Program-made: the position numbers and the translations under genes | Origin: Paenibacillus etheri | GTDB lineage: Bacteria; Bacillota; Bacilli; Paenibacillales; Paenibacillaceae | Assembly (NCBI RefSeq): GCF_001012825.1 | Contig: NZ_LCZJ02000023.1 | Coordinates: forward strand, 162,334-226,333 | Reading direction: 5' to 3' | Length of the DNA stretch: 64,000 bases | Part shown: positions 34,095 through 43,797 of the stretch, piece after piece | Position numbering within the stretch: position 1 is the stretch's first letter | Layout of the letters: the number at the start of each line of letters is the position of its first letter | Notes under the pieces: generated by a model | Database searches by the model: none | The model's input: only the letters and a program-made list of their open reading frames with translations | What the model was told of the DNA's origin: nothing

Positions 34095-34121
34095 AAAAAG
34101 CCCGCGCTTGTCGGGCTTTTT
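34095..34121. terminator. Bidirectional terminator after the GH30 gene
   Basis: AAAAAGCCCG and CGGGCTTTTT form a perfect 10-bp stem with a 7-base loop and T-runs on both strands. It lies 17 bases beyond the stop of the GH30 gene. The remaining part of 33771-34094 holds only a doubtful open frame (33953-34162) that would run through this hairpin. Confidence 0.9.
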
Positions 34122-34138
34122 GGCATTCAAATCAAACC

Positions 34139-36034
34139 TTACGGTGCTACAAAGAAGAATAACTGATTGTCCGCTCCGGTATAAGACCACTGCTGGATTT
34201 TGGTACCGTTCATGGTTGAAGTGCCTGGAATATCCAGCACATTGCCGCTATTCTTATTAACAATCTTATAATAGCCCCCACCTGCAGCTTCAAGCTTCCA
34301 CTGCTGATTATTTCCTCCCGTACCGGTAAGCGCCCACTGCTGAACGCCCGCACCGTCCGTGGTCGAACCGTTTATCACATCCAGAGCTTTGCCGCTTGCT
34401 GTATTAACGATGTTGACATAGCCGCTTCCTGCATCGAGGATCGTCCACCGCTGGTTATTTCCGCCTGTATACTCCCATTGCTGGATAAGTGCTCCATTCG
34501 CCGTAGAAAAGCCAGTCACATCCAGGGCCATTTCACTTGCTTTGTTTAAGATCTTATAGGTGCCGCCGGTCACCGGTGCCGAGGTGGACGACCATTTGAA
34601 CGTGATCGCGCCTCCGGCAGGAACCGTGTACGTGAATGACCGCGAATTCCACTGAATCTTGACGGTCTTAGCGCTGGAGAGCCGGTTGGACAGCACAAGC
34701 GCAATGGTGCCGTCCGGATTTTTATAGGCTACGTCCTCCATGCTGTCCTGAAACGTGTTCGAATCGATGCGGGACGCATTCGGGTCGACAAATTTGCTGC
34801 TGTGCCCCAGACCGTAAAATTGCGGATTGTAGGTCACTGAGTCCGTAGTGTCAGAGCGGATGGTCAGCAGGCCGCGGTTGGCAACATCAATTCCGGCGAG
34901 CGCGGGGCCGCCATTCTGATCCAGCGCGACATTCCACATGATATAGGACTTTGCCCAGTTTCTGGGGAAGCGGACCATATGCATCATCAGATCCTGGAAC
35001 ATTCCCATGTTCGTGCCGCCGCCAATCCACGTTCCGCTGCCGCCTTCCGTGAACCAGATCCGTTTGGTCGGATATTGGTTATGCAGCGTGGTCAGGTTAG
35101 AATGGCTGAGGGCCGAATAATAATGAAAAGCACTGCCCTGCGTATAGTCAGATGCGCTAGATCCTAGCACCGACGAGGCGTAGCTGATATCGTCATAGTT
35201 GTGGTCATAGGCCATAATTTGAGTGTTAAGCCCGTTCTGTGCCAGCTTCGGGCCCAGCACATTGATCAAATTGCTTTGTTCACTGGCCGACATTAGCAGT
35301 CCGGGATAGTGTGGGGCAAATTTTGGTTCATTCTGAAGGGAAAGGGCATAGATTGGTGTTCCAAGTGCGGCATACTGCTGCAGATATTTCACCAGATAAT
35401 TGGCATAGGCATCATAGCTATCGGTACGCAGTGTGCCGCCAGTGTCGCCATAGAGGCTTCTTTGCGTCTTCATCCAGGCCGGCGGACTCCACGGGGCGGC
35501 GAACATTTTGATCCGGCCCGGATTAACATTGTAGGCCTGATTAAGCATAGGGCGGATATAGGCATCTTCCCGCCAGAGCGAGAAAGCGCTCAGGTTCATA
35601 TCATCACTGTTCCCGCTCGTATCATCATAGGTCCACATCTCCCAGTTGAAGTCACTCGCGCCGATCGGCTGGCGGAGGGCGCTGATGTTGATGCCGCTGG
35701 CGCTGAACAGCTGATTCATGACCTCGGTTCTTTTGGCTGCAGACAGTTTATTTTGCAGCAGCCAGCTGGATGAATCTGTGAGTGAAGCTCCAAAACCGTC
35801 CATCGTCTGATAGGTGCTTCCTTCATTGACAGTAATCGTATAGTCTGCACCTGCGCTGGACGCTGAGAACTCGACATCCGATTGTCTTGCCAACCAAGTA
35901 TTTGTGTTGGGGTTGGATAGCCATACCTGTACGGTTTCCCCTGCAGCCTGCGCCTGTTGCGGTGCGGACACCGCCCCCATGGGCACGTTAATGGCCAGAA
36001 CAGCTGCCAGAGTCAGCATTTTTTTGATTGCCAT
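34139..36034 (-). CDS. Secreted GH30 glycosidase with ricin-type (CBM13) module
   Basis: A 631-residue secreted enzyme. A signal peptide ends near residue 31 (AQA-AGE). The GH30 barrel and beta-sandwich (about 35-485) open with the family segment YQTMDGFGASLTDSSSWLL; the acid/base is Glu236 in LSLQNEP and the nucleophile Glu330 in WFTEGG. The C-terminal 140 residues form a beta-trefoil with three repeats ending in QQW (IQQWEYTG, VQQWALTG, IQQWSYTG), a sugar-binding CBM13. Likely substrates are beta-1,6-glucan or a glucosylated polymer; family members differ. GGGAGAG precedes the ATG. It is next to the LplABC-type importer. Confidence 0.9.
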   Translation of the reverse strand: MAIKKMLTLAAVLAINVPMGAVSAPQQAQAAGETVQVWLSNPNTNTWLARQSDVEFSASSAGADYTITVNEGSTYQTMDGFGASLTDSSSWLLQNKLSAAKRTEVMNQLFSASGINISALRQPIGASDFNWEMWTYDDTSGNSDDMNLSAFSLWREDAYIRPMLNQAYNVNPGRIKMFAAPWSPPAWMKTQRSLYGDTGGTLRTDSYDAYANYLVKYLQQYAALGTPIYALSLQNEPKFAPHYPGLLMSASEQSNLINVLGPKLAQNGLNTQIMAYDHNYDDISYASSVLGSSASDYTQGSAFHYYSALSHSNLTTLHNQYPTKRIWFTEGGSGTWIGGGTNMGMFQDLMMHMVRFPRNWAKSYIMWNVALDQNGGPALAGIDVANRGLLTIRSDTTDSVTYNPQFYGLGHSSKFVDPNASRIDSNTFQDSMEDVAYKNPDGTIALVLSNRLSSAKTVKIQWNSRSFTYTVPAGGAITFKWSSTSAPVTGGTYKILNKASEMALDVTGFSTANGALIQQWEYTGGNNQRWTILDAGSGYVNIVNTASGKALDVINGSTTDGAGVQQWALTGTGGNNQQWKLEAAGGGYYKIVNKNSGNVLDIPGTSTMNGTKIQQWSYTGADNQLFFFVAP

Positions 36035-36394
36035 AACAGTTCACTCTCCCTGAATAATATGAACTTCTCAAAATGCCCTTATAGTGTTAACAGCAAATGT
36101 GACGACAACGTGGGATTAGTTCAGTACAGCCACCCAGCAATAGGTCCCAGCTATCCCCGCTGGCAGAGACGCTGTGAACTGCCAGTCTTCGTAGAGCAGT
36201 CGGAAGTCCTGATCACGGTCTGGACAGTGAATCCCGTTGTCTGCTTAGCCTGTAGGCAATCCCCTGCGGCCCCTCTGAACCAGGAGGTCTGACCGGGCTA
36301 CTCTTCCGAGCTGAGCCACACGCTCACAGAACCCGCCGTGCTTACAGCCGCTGTGTTCATGAAGACATTCCCATTTCTTTTCTGAATAGGAACC
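36035..36394 (-). pseudogene. Unrecognised degenerate sequence
   Basis: On the minus strand a frame from ATG 36360 runs NTAAVSTAGSVSVWLSSEE, meets a stop, continues PGQTSWFRGAAGDCLQ... for about 50 codons, then meets two more stops. The composition looks coding, but there is no ribosome site and I do not recognise the product. It may be the remains of a secreted-protein gene or simply intergenic sequence. The GH30 promoter should lie at its left end. Confidence 0.25.
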
Positions 36395-36428
36395 GGAAAA
36401 ACGGCGAAATCACCTTCGCCGCTTTTCC
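36395..36428 (-). terminator. Terminator of the LplBCA-type transport operon
   Basis: GGAAAAGCGGCGAA and TTCGCCGTTTTTCC form a 14-bp stem with one mismatch and a 6-base loop. It lies 15 bases after the solute-binding protein stop. Confidence 0.85.
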
Positions 36429-36443
36429 TCATAATTTCAAGCT

Positions 36444-38027
36444 CTATTGAATTCCTTTTTCGTCAAAATACTGATTCGATTGTTCCTGCACATAAGACAG
36501 CAGTTTTTCGATCCCGGCACTTTTCAGCTTATCGCGGTAGGTCTTGAGTGAAGCGTCCACATCGGATGTCAGGCCGAGCATTAGCGGCTTGCCGTATTGC
36601 TCAAACACCTGGTTGACCGCTGCAAGCTCTGTTTTGACCGGATCATAGTCCATATAAATCGGTCCGAAAATATCAGGCTTGCTGATCGGCTTGAATTCTT
36701 CCTTCAGCTTATCGAGGCCGTCCCAGCCACCCTCTTCTTTCAGCATGTTGGGCTCATAGCGCCAGCCCCAGCTTGCGATATCGAAACGCGGCGTCACATT
36801 AAGATCGACACCTGGTGCCGGAATGACAATCGTTTTGGTGTCCTTGCCCTTGGCCCAGTGCTTGCCTTCGATCCCGTAGGTCATCAGATCAAAGTAAGCA
36901 GGGTCGTTGCGCAGCTTATCGAGCACCATCAGCGAGCGCTCCGGATTATCCGAGCTCTTCGGAATGGCCATCGCGTTCGAACTTGGCAGCGTCGGCAGCA
37001 CATAATTGTGGAACCGGGTGAACGGGAAGTAGCTGATTTCCATATTCAGATTTTTAGACTTCACTTCATTGATAAAGCCTCCGGCGCTGGATGGGTTGCG
37101 CCAGTAGATCGCTCCTTGTCCGGTCTTGATGAAATCGCCTGCTTCCTGCTTCGAGGACAGCGAGTTTTTGTTCCAATAGCCCTTGTCTGCCCACTCCTTC
37201 ATCTTCTTGACCCAAGCTTCGTACTTATCGGTAAACGGTACGATTTGAATGTCACGCGGAGTATCGTAAGAAGTGGCCGCGATCAGCTCGTTTCCGCCAA
37301 TCATCTGAAAATCATTCCATGATTTGAACAGGACGTTCACGTTATCATAAACCATGCCATTGATCGGGGTAACATGCTTCTTCGTCTTAACGGCATCCAT
37401 GTAAGCCTCAATCGAATTCAGGTCGCTGAACTCCGACAGGCCCAATTCCTTGCGCCAGTCCTCCCGGTAGACGTAGCCGGATGGCGTGTATTCCGGATTC
37501 GTATTCGGCACCGCGAAAATACCGCCGCTGACCGTAACGGAGCCCCAGTCATCCTTCGGCACATTGCCCCAGGTTTCCAGAGCATATTCAGGAAGCAGGT
37601 CCTTCAGATCCAGGAACGCCCCCTGCTTGGACAGCTTGTAGAAATCTGCCCAGCTCGATGCGAAGATCAAGTCGATCTTCTCACCGGAGGTCAGCAGCAG
37701 ATTATATTTGGTCTGCCAGTCGTTCCAGGTGGTAAACTTGAGATCGACCGTAGTGTTCAAGTCTTTTTCCAGCATTTTATTCCATTCGGCCATCACCTTG
37801 TCCATATCCTTATGCGTATCGCCGACCAGATACCAGGTCAGCTTTACCTTTTTGAGCGGTTCCTTCGTCGCTGTGGCCTCACTTACGGATGGGCTGGCAT
37901 TGCCTCCGGACGTAGCCGGATTGTTCTTTTCCGCCGCACCGTTATTCGATCCGCCACAGCCTGCCAGCAGTGATGCCAGCATGGAGAGCGAAACGAGCAG
38001 CGTCCATCTTTTTTTGATTTTTCTCAA
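36444..38027 (-). CDS. Lipoprotein solute-binding protein of an LplA-type sugar importer
   Basis: A 527-residue extracellular binding protein. The lipobox LLAGC puts the lipidated Cys at residue 24. A Ser/Thr/Ala linker is followed by KLTWYLVGDTHKDMDKVMAEWNKML, the normal start of the large CUT1-type LplA/YtcQ group that binds oligosaccharides. Start codon TTG with AGGAGGAATTAAG. It is the last gene of the operon permease-permease-binding protein, ends at a strong terminator, and lacks a linked ATPase. A shared MsmX-type ATPase elsewhere is presumed. Confidence 0.92.
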   Translation of the reverse strand: MRKIKKRWTLLVSLSMLASLLAGCGGSNNGAAEKNNPATSGGNASPSVSEATATKEPLKKVKLTWYLVGDTHKDMDKVMAEWNKMLEKDLNTTVDLKFTTWNDWQTKYNLLLTSGEKIDLIFASSWADFYKLSKQGAFLDLKDLLPEYALETWGNVPKDDWGSVTVSGGIFAVPNTNPEYTPSGYVYREDWRKELGLSEFSDLNSIEAYMDAVKTKKHVTPINGMVYDNVNVLFKSWNDFQMIGGNELIAATSYDTPRDIQIVPFTDKYEAWVKKMKEWADKGYWNKNSLSSKQEAGDFIKTGQGAIYWRNPSSAGGFINEVKSKNLNMEISYFPFTRFHNYVLPTLPSSNAMAIPKSSDNPERSLMVLDKLRNDPAYFDLMTYGIEGKHWAKGKDTKTIVIPAPGVDLNVTPRFDIASWGWRYEPNMLKEEGGWDGLDKLKEEFKPISKPDIFGPIYMDYDPVKTELAAVNQVFEQYGKPLMLGLTSDVDASLKTYRDKLKSAGIEKLLSYVQEQSNQYFDEKGIQ

Positions 38028-38126
38028 CTTAATTCCTCCTCAATAATGTGCTAGATGCTTCGAGCATGTCTGACCTTGCCCCTGATTCCTTATAAAAAGA
38101 ACACTATGTTAGCCGGCAAGCCGGTT

Positions 38127-39062
38127 CTAACCTTTGACCGCTCCAACAGTAAGCCCTTTCACGAAGTAGCGTTGGACGAAAGGATACAGCAGGATAATTG
38201 GCCCTGTCGCCACCACTGCAACGGCCATTTTGAGTGTTTCCGTCGGTGGCACGACATTAGCGGCCAGATAAGCCCCATTGTTCGTCTGCAGCACCGCTGC
38301 GCTGGACAGGATTTTATAGAGCAGGAATTGCAGCGGATATTTACTATCTGTTGTAATAAACATATTGGCATTGAACCAGTCGTTCCAGTAACCGAGTGCC
38401 AAAAACAGCCCGATTGTGGCGAGTCCCGGCGTCGACAGCGGTAGAATCAGCCTCTGGTAGATCTTGAAATCACCTGCGCCATCCATTTTGGCGGATTCTA
38501 CAATAGATTCAGGGATTGACTTCATGAAGCTACGCATCAGGATAATGTTCCAGGCACTCAGCAGCGGAGGCAGAATCAGCGCCCAATAGCTGTCTTTGAG
38601 CCCCAAATTTTTGGTCATGAGAATATACCAGGGAATTAGGCCGCCGCTGAACAGCGTCGTGAAGTAAATAAAGAACGAAATGCCATTGCGAATCGCGAAA
38701 TCCTTGCGGGAGAGGACATACCCTGCCATCGAGGTCAGGAAAATGCCCAGCAGCGAGCCGGCGAGGGTCACACCGATCGTTACAGCATAAGCCCGGTAAA
38801 TTTGCTCCGGCGTACTGAATACGGACTTATAAGCCTCGAACGAGACCGTGTTCGGGAACAATTGAAAGCCTTTTGAGATAATCTCCAGCTCATCGGTAAA
38901 AGAACCGGCGACGATCAGCCAGAAGGGGATGAGACAGATCAGGGAAACGAATGTCAACAGTGTGTAACCAATGATATTAAAAACGATGGTTTCCTTATCC
39001 TGCTTGATCCGGCTGCCCTTGAAGGCATCCGCTTTGGCCAGTTGTTTGACTTGGATACTCAT
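38127..39062 (-). CDS. Sugar ABC permease, LplC type
   Basis: A 311-residue inner-membrane permease with six helices and the EAA loop ESAKMDGAGDFKIYQRLILPLSTPGLATI near residue 200, which contacts the ATPase. It has an N-terminal cytoplasmic extension of about 30 residues. AAAGGAGGTATACGC precedes the ATG. It lies 15 bp after the other permease and 99 bp before the binding protein. Confidence 0.92.
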   Translation of the reverse strand: MSIQVKQLAKADAFKGSRIKQDKETIVFNIIGYTLLTFVSLICLIPFWLIVAGSFTDELEIISKGFQLFPNTVSFEAYKSVFSTPEQIYRAYAVTIGVTLAGSLLGIFLTSMAGYVLSRKDFAIRNGISFFIYFTTLFSGGLIPWYILMTKNLGLKDSYWALILPPLLSAWNIILMRSFMKSIPESIVESAKMDGAGDFKIYQRLILPLSTPGLATIGLFLALGYWNDWFNANMFITTDSKYPLQFLLYKILSSAAVLQTNNGAYLAANVVPPTETLKMAVAVVATGPIILLYPFVQRYFVKGLTVGAVKG

Positions 39063-39077
39063 GCGTATACCTCCTTT

Positions 39078-39998
39078 CTAAAACAAGGAGTAGTCCTTGT
39101 TCGTCTTACGGATGATGAAATTGACGATCATAATCAAGGCGAAGCCGAAAAAGGATTGATACAGGCCTGCTGCCGTACCCATACCGATGTCAAAATTGAC
39201 CGTCAGGGAACGGAACACATACGTGTCGATAATGTCTGTGGCATCGTACAGCATACCGTTGCTTCCGATAATCTGATAGAACAGATCGAATTGCCCCTTC
39301 ATAATGCCGCCTAGACTGAATAGAATCAGCAGAATGAAGGTAGGCTTCAGCAACGGCAGCGTGATATTGCGGATTTGCTGAAAAATAGTCGCGCCGTCGA
39401 TTTTCGCCGCCTCGTAATATTCATCGCTGATCGCCATAATGGCTGCCAAATAAATGACAGTGCCGTAGCCAAGCCCTTTCCAGACACTAAAGAACACAAT
39501 AATGAACTTCCACGGCGCCGTATGCAGGTAGAAATCATAGGAATGAAGTCCAATCTGCTTAAGTACGCTGTTGACTACCCCGAGGTCTGAGAACAGGTTA
39601 TAGACGAACGCGCCTACCAGCACCCAGGACAGAAAATAGGGAAGAAACATCAGCGACTGGGCCGTCTTCTTAAACAGCTTGCCGGACAGCTGAGCAAGGA
39701 ATACGGCACAAATAATCTGCATGATATTGCCCAGTAAAATGAACGCCAGATTATACAGTACGGTATTCTTGGTCAGATTCCACAGTACTCCTGTCTTAAG
39801 CAGGAAATTGAAATTCTCCATCCCGACAAACTGGCTTCCAAAAAGCCCCCCGTCAAAATCAAACTTCGTAAAGGCGTAATACACGCCAATCATCGGGATG
39901 TAACTAAACACAATGAAAAACAAAATTGTTGGTGCAATCATCAGCAGAAGCGTCTTGCTCTGACGCAGTTCCCGGATGATCCCGCCCTTTCCGGACAT
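39078..39998 (-). CDS. Sugar ABC permease, LplB type
   Basis: A 306-residue permease with six helices and the EAA loop YEAAKIDGATIFQQIRNITLPLLKPTFILL. It is the first gene of the operon. The start is set at ATG 39998 because AAGGAGG lies 8 bases upstream; the open frame continues to 40097 without a ribosome site. The pair of permeases plus the lipoprotein form a CUT1-type importer for a sugar oligomer, plausibly the product of the GH30 or giant enzyme. Confidence 0.92.
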   Translation of the reverse strand: MSGKGGIIRELRQSKTLLLMIAPTILFFIVFSYIPMIGVYYAFTKFDFDGGLFGSQFVGMENFNFLLKTGVLWNLTKNTVLYNLAFILLGNIMQIICAVFLAQLSGKLFKKTAQSLMFLPYFLSWVLVGAFVYNLFSDLGVVNSVLKQIGLHSYDFYLHTAPWKFIIVFFSVWKGLGYGTVIYLAAIMAISDEYYEAAKIDGATIFQQIRNITLPLLKPTFILLILFSLGGIMKGQFDLFYQIIGSNGMLYDATDIIDTYVFRSLTVNFDIGMGTAAGLYQSFFGFALIMIVNFIIRKTNKDYSLF

Positions 39999-40181
39999 CG
40001 AATCAGCCTCCTTCTCCTTCTGTTTGGAATATTTCGCCGGTACTTCCGGCTTCAAGGTCCATACTAGGAGACAGCATCTTTCCGGGCAACTTACCATATG
40101 CGATATGACTCACTTTTTGCTTAAAAAGCAGACTAATTTTTTCCGAACTGACTGCTTATTTGCTACCTCTGTACGTTAAAA

Positions 40182-40220
40182 AAGGCGATCCTGCGCGATT
40201 TTACCGCCATGGATCGCCTT
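40182..40220 (-). terminator. Terminator after the AraC-type regulator gene
   Basis: AAGGCGATCC and GGATCGCCTT form a perfect 10-bp stem, followed by six Ts on the minus strand. It separates the regulators from the transport operon, whose promoter should lie in 40000-40180. Confidence 0.85.
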
Positions 40221-40225
40221 CTCTT

Positions 40226-42526
40226 CTAATCAGCTGCAATGCCTGCTTCTACGCCGTCATCATCTGTTCGCCCCCGGCCCGTTCTGCGGTATTCCGCAGG
40301 CGTTACACCGTTGTACTTCTTGAACGCTTTGAAAAAGTACGGGCTGTTCGAGAAGCCCGCGCGTTCTGCGATTTCTCCGACGGGGGCATCCGTATGCAGC
40401 AGCAGCTCGCGCACTCTGCTCATCCGCACCTTCTGGATATAACCTAGTATCGTCTGCAGCGTATGCTGTTTGAACACGCGCCCGATATAGGTGGCGGACA
40501 TGCCAAGCTCCTCTGCCAGCATGTCCAGAGACAGATTCGGATCGGCATAACGTTCATCGAGAATTTTTTTGATCCGGCCAGGCAATTCATCCTGCCGGCT
40601 CTTCTTCCGTTCATTCATCTGATTCTCCAACTGATCAAATAGGAACATACAACGTTCAATGAACTGCTCCATCGTCTCAGTCCGGGAGTGCGGCATATAC
40701 AGCTGCAGATTAATGAACTCCCAGTCCTCGTTCGACGGTGAATGTGACCGGATAATCCGCAACGCGTTCTGCAGCGCAAAGATCAGATGTGAAACGGCAA
40801 ACTGGTAGGAAATATAGGTATAAGCAGCCGTATCTACAATGATCTCGCGGAACAGCTGCCTTACATCAGCTATCCGCCCCAGCATTAGCTCATCAATCAT
40901 CTGCTTCTCTTTATGCAGTGGATATTCATAACGTTTGGTCTTGTTCTGTTCCACTTCCTCGGCTTCGATATGGCTGCCGGCTCCGCTGAACACCCAGCTG
41001 TATGAGGCTTCCACCGCCTGCTGATACAAGGCGTGCACCGCTTCAACACCCGGACCGCTCAGGCTCGAGGAAACAGTGACTGACAGCTTCAAATATTCGC
41101 TGACCGCTGTCTGAATCCAGGAAGCAGACTCCTTGCACCGCTCCCGGTCACCTTCGGCATCGCCGGACATCTGAAGCAGCACCGCCGCCTGTTCATCCCC
41201 GATATCCGCCGCGGTGGCGGGAATGCCAGCGGCAGCGAACAGCTCTTGGGCAATGTTGAGCACTCCGTAGATCAACAGCTTGCGGTCCTCCGCTTTGTAT
41301 CGGTTCACGAACAGCAGGTGGTCGTCTACCATGATCAGCAGGACACGGACCGGCTGTAAAGGATCCAGCGGAATGCTGTACCGTTCAAACCGGTCGGCTG
41401 CATGCCGAGCGTTCATCTGTGTATATCCCTTCAACAGGCTGCGGAGATAATCCATGCGCATGGCCTGGACACTCTCCCGCTGCTCTGTCTCCAGCTTACC
41501 TAGCCGGGAGAGCTTGTGGTTCAGCCCGCTGAAAATCCGACGGGACAGCAGAGAAGACAGCGCAAGTCCGGCGAGCAGGATGCCTCCGGCAACGATCATT
41601 GTCTTGGTCCGCATACTGTCGATATTCTGGCTGATTACTGAATAAGGCACAATGCGTATATACCTCCAGCCTAGATAGTCAGACCTGCTGTAGGTGATCA
41701 GAGATTTGACATGATCGACCTCAGCGGCAAAATACCCGGAACCCTCCGGATCTCGCAATATCCGGTCTATATACGTCGTGCCCTTAAGGCTGCTCAGCAT
41801 CGGCGTCTTCCAGCTGTTCGTGACAAGTGTGCCGTTTTCGTCGATCAGAAAGGTATTCGTCGGAGCATTCGTCAGAGAACCGTCGATATGCTTATGCAGC
41901 TGCGTCTCCTTGATGTTGACGACGACCGCATTCTTCCGCGACTTCTTGCTGAGCGTGTCATATAGCAAAAAAGTATACGTATCGCGTTCCCGCTCAGCGA
42001 TGTTTCCGACGAGCCCATCGATCCTCAACTTGCGAGGAATCGGCATCAGCGTGTTGTAATCGTTTACATGTTGGAGCATGCTGCGCAACTCCTGGTCGTA
42101 AAATTCCGGCTCACTGAACACAGAAGGTACGTTCATATCAGAACTGACATAGAAGGTGCGTGCCTCGGCATTGTAAACATAGATAGACTCGATAAAGGGC
42201 GAGGTTTCACGGTAATTGGTCAGCTGCCGGATAGAAACAGCAATGTCCAGCGCACTGACGTCGGGAAAATTAAGCAGATTGGCGACATTCTGATCGCTGT
42301 GAATCTGCTTGGCGAACGTGGCGGCGGTCACAGCCATCACAGAGGCTTCCTGAGTCGTCTGCGCCAGACTACCCATCGTCTGATCATAGGATTGGCGGAG
42401 CGCAATTTTCTCAAAATTCATATACAAAATGATGGACAGGATGGAAATTGTCAGAAAAATCGTGACTACCATTACGGAAAAAAACTTCCCGAAGTAGCGT
42501 TCTACCTTTCTATGCGGCATTTTCAT
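40226..42526 (-). CDS. Membrane-bound AraC-family sensor-regulator
   Basis: A one-component transmembrane regulator of 766 residues. A first membrane helix (VMVVTIFLTISILSIILYM) and a second (MIVAGGILLAGLALSSLLS, near 320) enclose an extracellular Cache-like sensor of about 250 residues. A cytoplasmic middle region (about 345-660) and a C-terminal AraC DNA-binding domain follow (LSLDMLAEELGMSATYIGRVF, GFSNSPYFFKAFKKYNGVTPAEYRR). Such proteins are typical partners of LplABC importers in Paenibacillus. ATG 42526 with GGGGGA is preferred to TTG 42544. It follows lacI by 52 bp and is likely cotranscribed with it. Confidence 0.9.
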   Translation of the reverse strand: MKMPHRKVERYFGKFFSVMVVTIFLTISILSIILYMNFEKIALRQSYDQTMGSLAQTTQEASVMAVTAATFAKQIHSDQNVANLLNFPDVSALDIAVSIRQLTNYRETSPFIESIYVYNAEARTFYVSSDMNVPSVFSEPEFYDQELRSMLQHVNDYNTLMPIPRKLRIDGLVGNIAERERDTYTFLLYDTLSKKSRKNAVVVNIKETQLHKHIDGSLTNAPTNTFLIDENGTLVTNSWKTPMLSSLKGTTYIDRILRDPEGSGYFAAEVDHVKSLITYSRSDYLGWRYIRIVPYSVISQNIDSMRTKTMIVAGGILLAGLALSSLLSRRIFSGLNHKLSRLGKLETEQRESVQAMRMDYLRSLLKGYTQMNARHAADRFERYSIPLDPLQPVRVLLIMVDDHLLFVNRYKAEDRKLLIYGVLNIAQELFAAAGIPATAADIGDEQAAVLLQMSGDAEGDRERCKESASWIQTAVSEYLKLSVTVSSSLSGPGVEAVHALYQQAVEASYSWVFSGAGSHIEAEEVEQNKTKRYEYPLHKEKQMIDELMLGRIADVRQLFREIIVDTAAYTYISYQFAVSHLIFALQNALRIIRSHSPSNEDWEFINLQLYMPHSRTETMEQFIERCMFLFDQLENQMNERKKSRQDELPGRIKKILDERYADPNLSLDMLAEELGMSATYIGRVFKQHTLQTILGYIQKVRMSRVRELLLHTDAPVGEIAERAGFSNSPYFFKAFKKYNGVTPAEYRRTGRGRTDDDGVEAGIAAD

Positions 42527-42578
42527 GCATGATTCCCCCACCAAAGGATAGTGTTATTCCAGCCCCGTAGGTGGGCAT

Positions 42579-43598
42579 TCATTTCGAATCCGCCCCTTTT
42601 TGCGAAGAACCTTTGACAACCAGCCTGGAATCGACCATAAAATTTCTTTGACCCTGCTGGAGATTGCCATTGATCTGATCGATAACCTTGTCCGCCAGCA
42701 GCGCCCCCAACTCGTACAGCGGCTGTTCAACTGAGCTGATCTTAGGCGATACATAATTGGTAATCCGGATATTGTCGACGCCCACCACCGCCATTCGGTC
42801 CGGAATCGCAATGCCATACTCAAAGCAAGCTTTGTACACACCTAATGCCATCTCGTCATTGGCGGCAAAAACCGCTGTAAAATCGCCGCTTTCTTCCCAT
42901 AACCGACAGAAAGCTGCATATCCTCCATCTTCGGAGAATTCTCCTTTCTCAACCAGAGTTGACAGAAAAGGAAGTCCCGCCGCAGCCAGCCCCTCCTTAA
43001 ACCCTTGCAGCCGCTCGATGCTGTCGAGCGCCTCCTCGTAGCCGTTCAAAAAAGCAATCCTCCGGTGCCCGTTTGCCGCCAGATGAGTAACCACATCACG
43101 GCCGATTTTCCAGTTATCCGTAGTGGAGCAGGGAATATTAGGATGTCCAAGCCGGCGTCCGATAACCCCAATCGTGTACCCTTCACCAGCGAAGGCCGCG
43201 ATCTCTTCGTCGCTCAGCATCGGCGCCACCAGGATAATGCCGTCTACTGTCCGGTTCTGAAGCAGTGACAAATACTCCAGTTCCTTCTTCTTCTCATTTT
43301 GTGAATTGCAGATGAGAATTTTGTAATTCATTGCGTTCGCCCTTTGTTCAATTCCCTTGATAATCTCGGCATGATAGGATACCCCGATATCGAGTACGAC
43401 GACGCCCAGCGTCATGGTCTTCCTGGATCGGAGTTGCTTGCCCATGGCGTTCGGTGTATAGTTCAATTCCTGAATGGCCTTCAATACCTTACTTTGCGTT
43501 TCCTTAGTTACCAGCGGACTGTCGTTCAATACGCGTGATACCGTCGCGGGCGAGACATTGGCAATCCGGGCAACATCGATAATTTTGCTATTCTTCAT
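42579..43598 (-). CDS. LacI-family repressor
   Basis: A 339-residue repressor. The N-terminal HTH and hinge (IIDVARIANVSPATVSRVLNDSPLVTKETQSKVLKAIQELNYTPNAMGKQLRSRKT) are complete, followed by a periplasmic-binding-like sugar domain (60-330) with GVVVLDIGVSYHAEIIKGIEQ and AVVGVDNIRITNYVSP. TGAAATCGATTTCA overlaps the -35 of its own promoter (43631-43659) and recurs three times before the giant gene, so it probably represses itself and that enzyme until a glycan-derived sugar binds. The hinge residues fit such a CG-centred palindrome. Confidence 0.93.
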   Translation of the reverse strand: MKNSKIIDVARIANVSPATVSRVLNDSPLVTKETQSKVLKAIQELNYTPNAMGKQLRSRKTMTLGVVVLDIGVSYHAEIIKGIEQRANAMNYKILICNSQNEKKKELEYLSLLQNRTVDGIILVAPMLSDEEIAAFAGEGYTIGVIGRRLGHPNIPCSTTDNWKIGRDVVTHLAANGHRRIAFLNGYEEALDSIERLQGFKEGLAAAGLPFLSTLVEKGEFSEDGGYAAFCRLWEESGDFTAVFAANDEMALGVYKACFEYGIAIPDRMAVVGVDNIRITNYVSPKISSVEQPLYELGALLADKVIDQINGNLQQGQRNFMVDSRLVVKGSSQKGADSK

Positions 43599-43630
43599 CA
43601 GATCACATACTTTCGAGGGTTAATAAATCC

Positions 43631-43659
43631 ATTATAACTATCAATGAAATCGATTTCAA
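43631..43659 (-). promoter_or_regulatory. lacI promoter with overlapping operator
   Basis: On the minus strand TTGAAA (43654-43659) and TATAAT (43631-43636) are exactly 17 bp apart. The 14-bp palindrome TGAAATCGATTTCA (43645-43658) covers the -35 and part of the spacer, so a bound repressor would exclude RNA polymerase. Confidence 0.8.
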
Positions 43660-43746
43660 TATCCTTTCGTTTCCTGCCTCAGATCTACTTGTTTTCTCAA
43701 CAAACATTTCTAGCCTCCATTTCTTTTCGGTTTCAGGCAAAACAAA

Positions 43747-43774
43747 ATCAGGCACCGCACAAGCTATGCCTGAT
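43747..43774 (-). terminator. Terminator of the giant gene
   Basis: ATCAGGCA and TGCCTGAT pair perfectly around 12 bases, followed by TTTGTTTTG on the minus strand. It is the second of two hairpins after the giant gene. Confidence 0.65.
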
Positions 43775-43797
43775 CTTTGCTCTTCTTTTCGAAGGAT

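Noticed and set aside
33953-34162. Open frame MEVNVQNALQVLIEKGQAIL... upstream of the GH30 terminator
   Set aside because: No ribosome site, and the frame runs through the bidirectional terminator at 34095-34121, so a full transcript is unlikely. It could be a gene fragment.
43645-43658. Palindrome as a CcpA catabolite site
   Set aside because: It resembles a cre box only loosely (central ATCGAT instead of the usual GCG-type core). Exact recurrence at lacI and the giant gene fits the local LacI protein better, though CcpA co-binding is not excluded.
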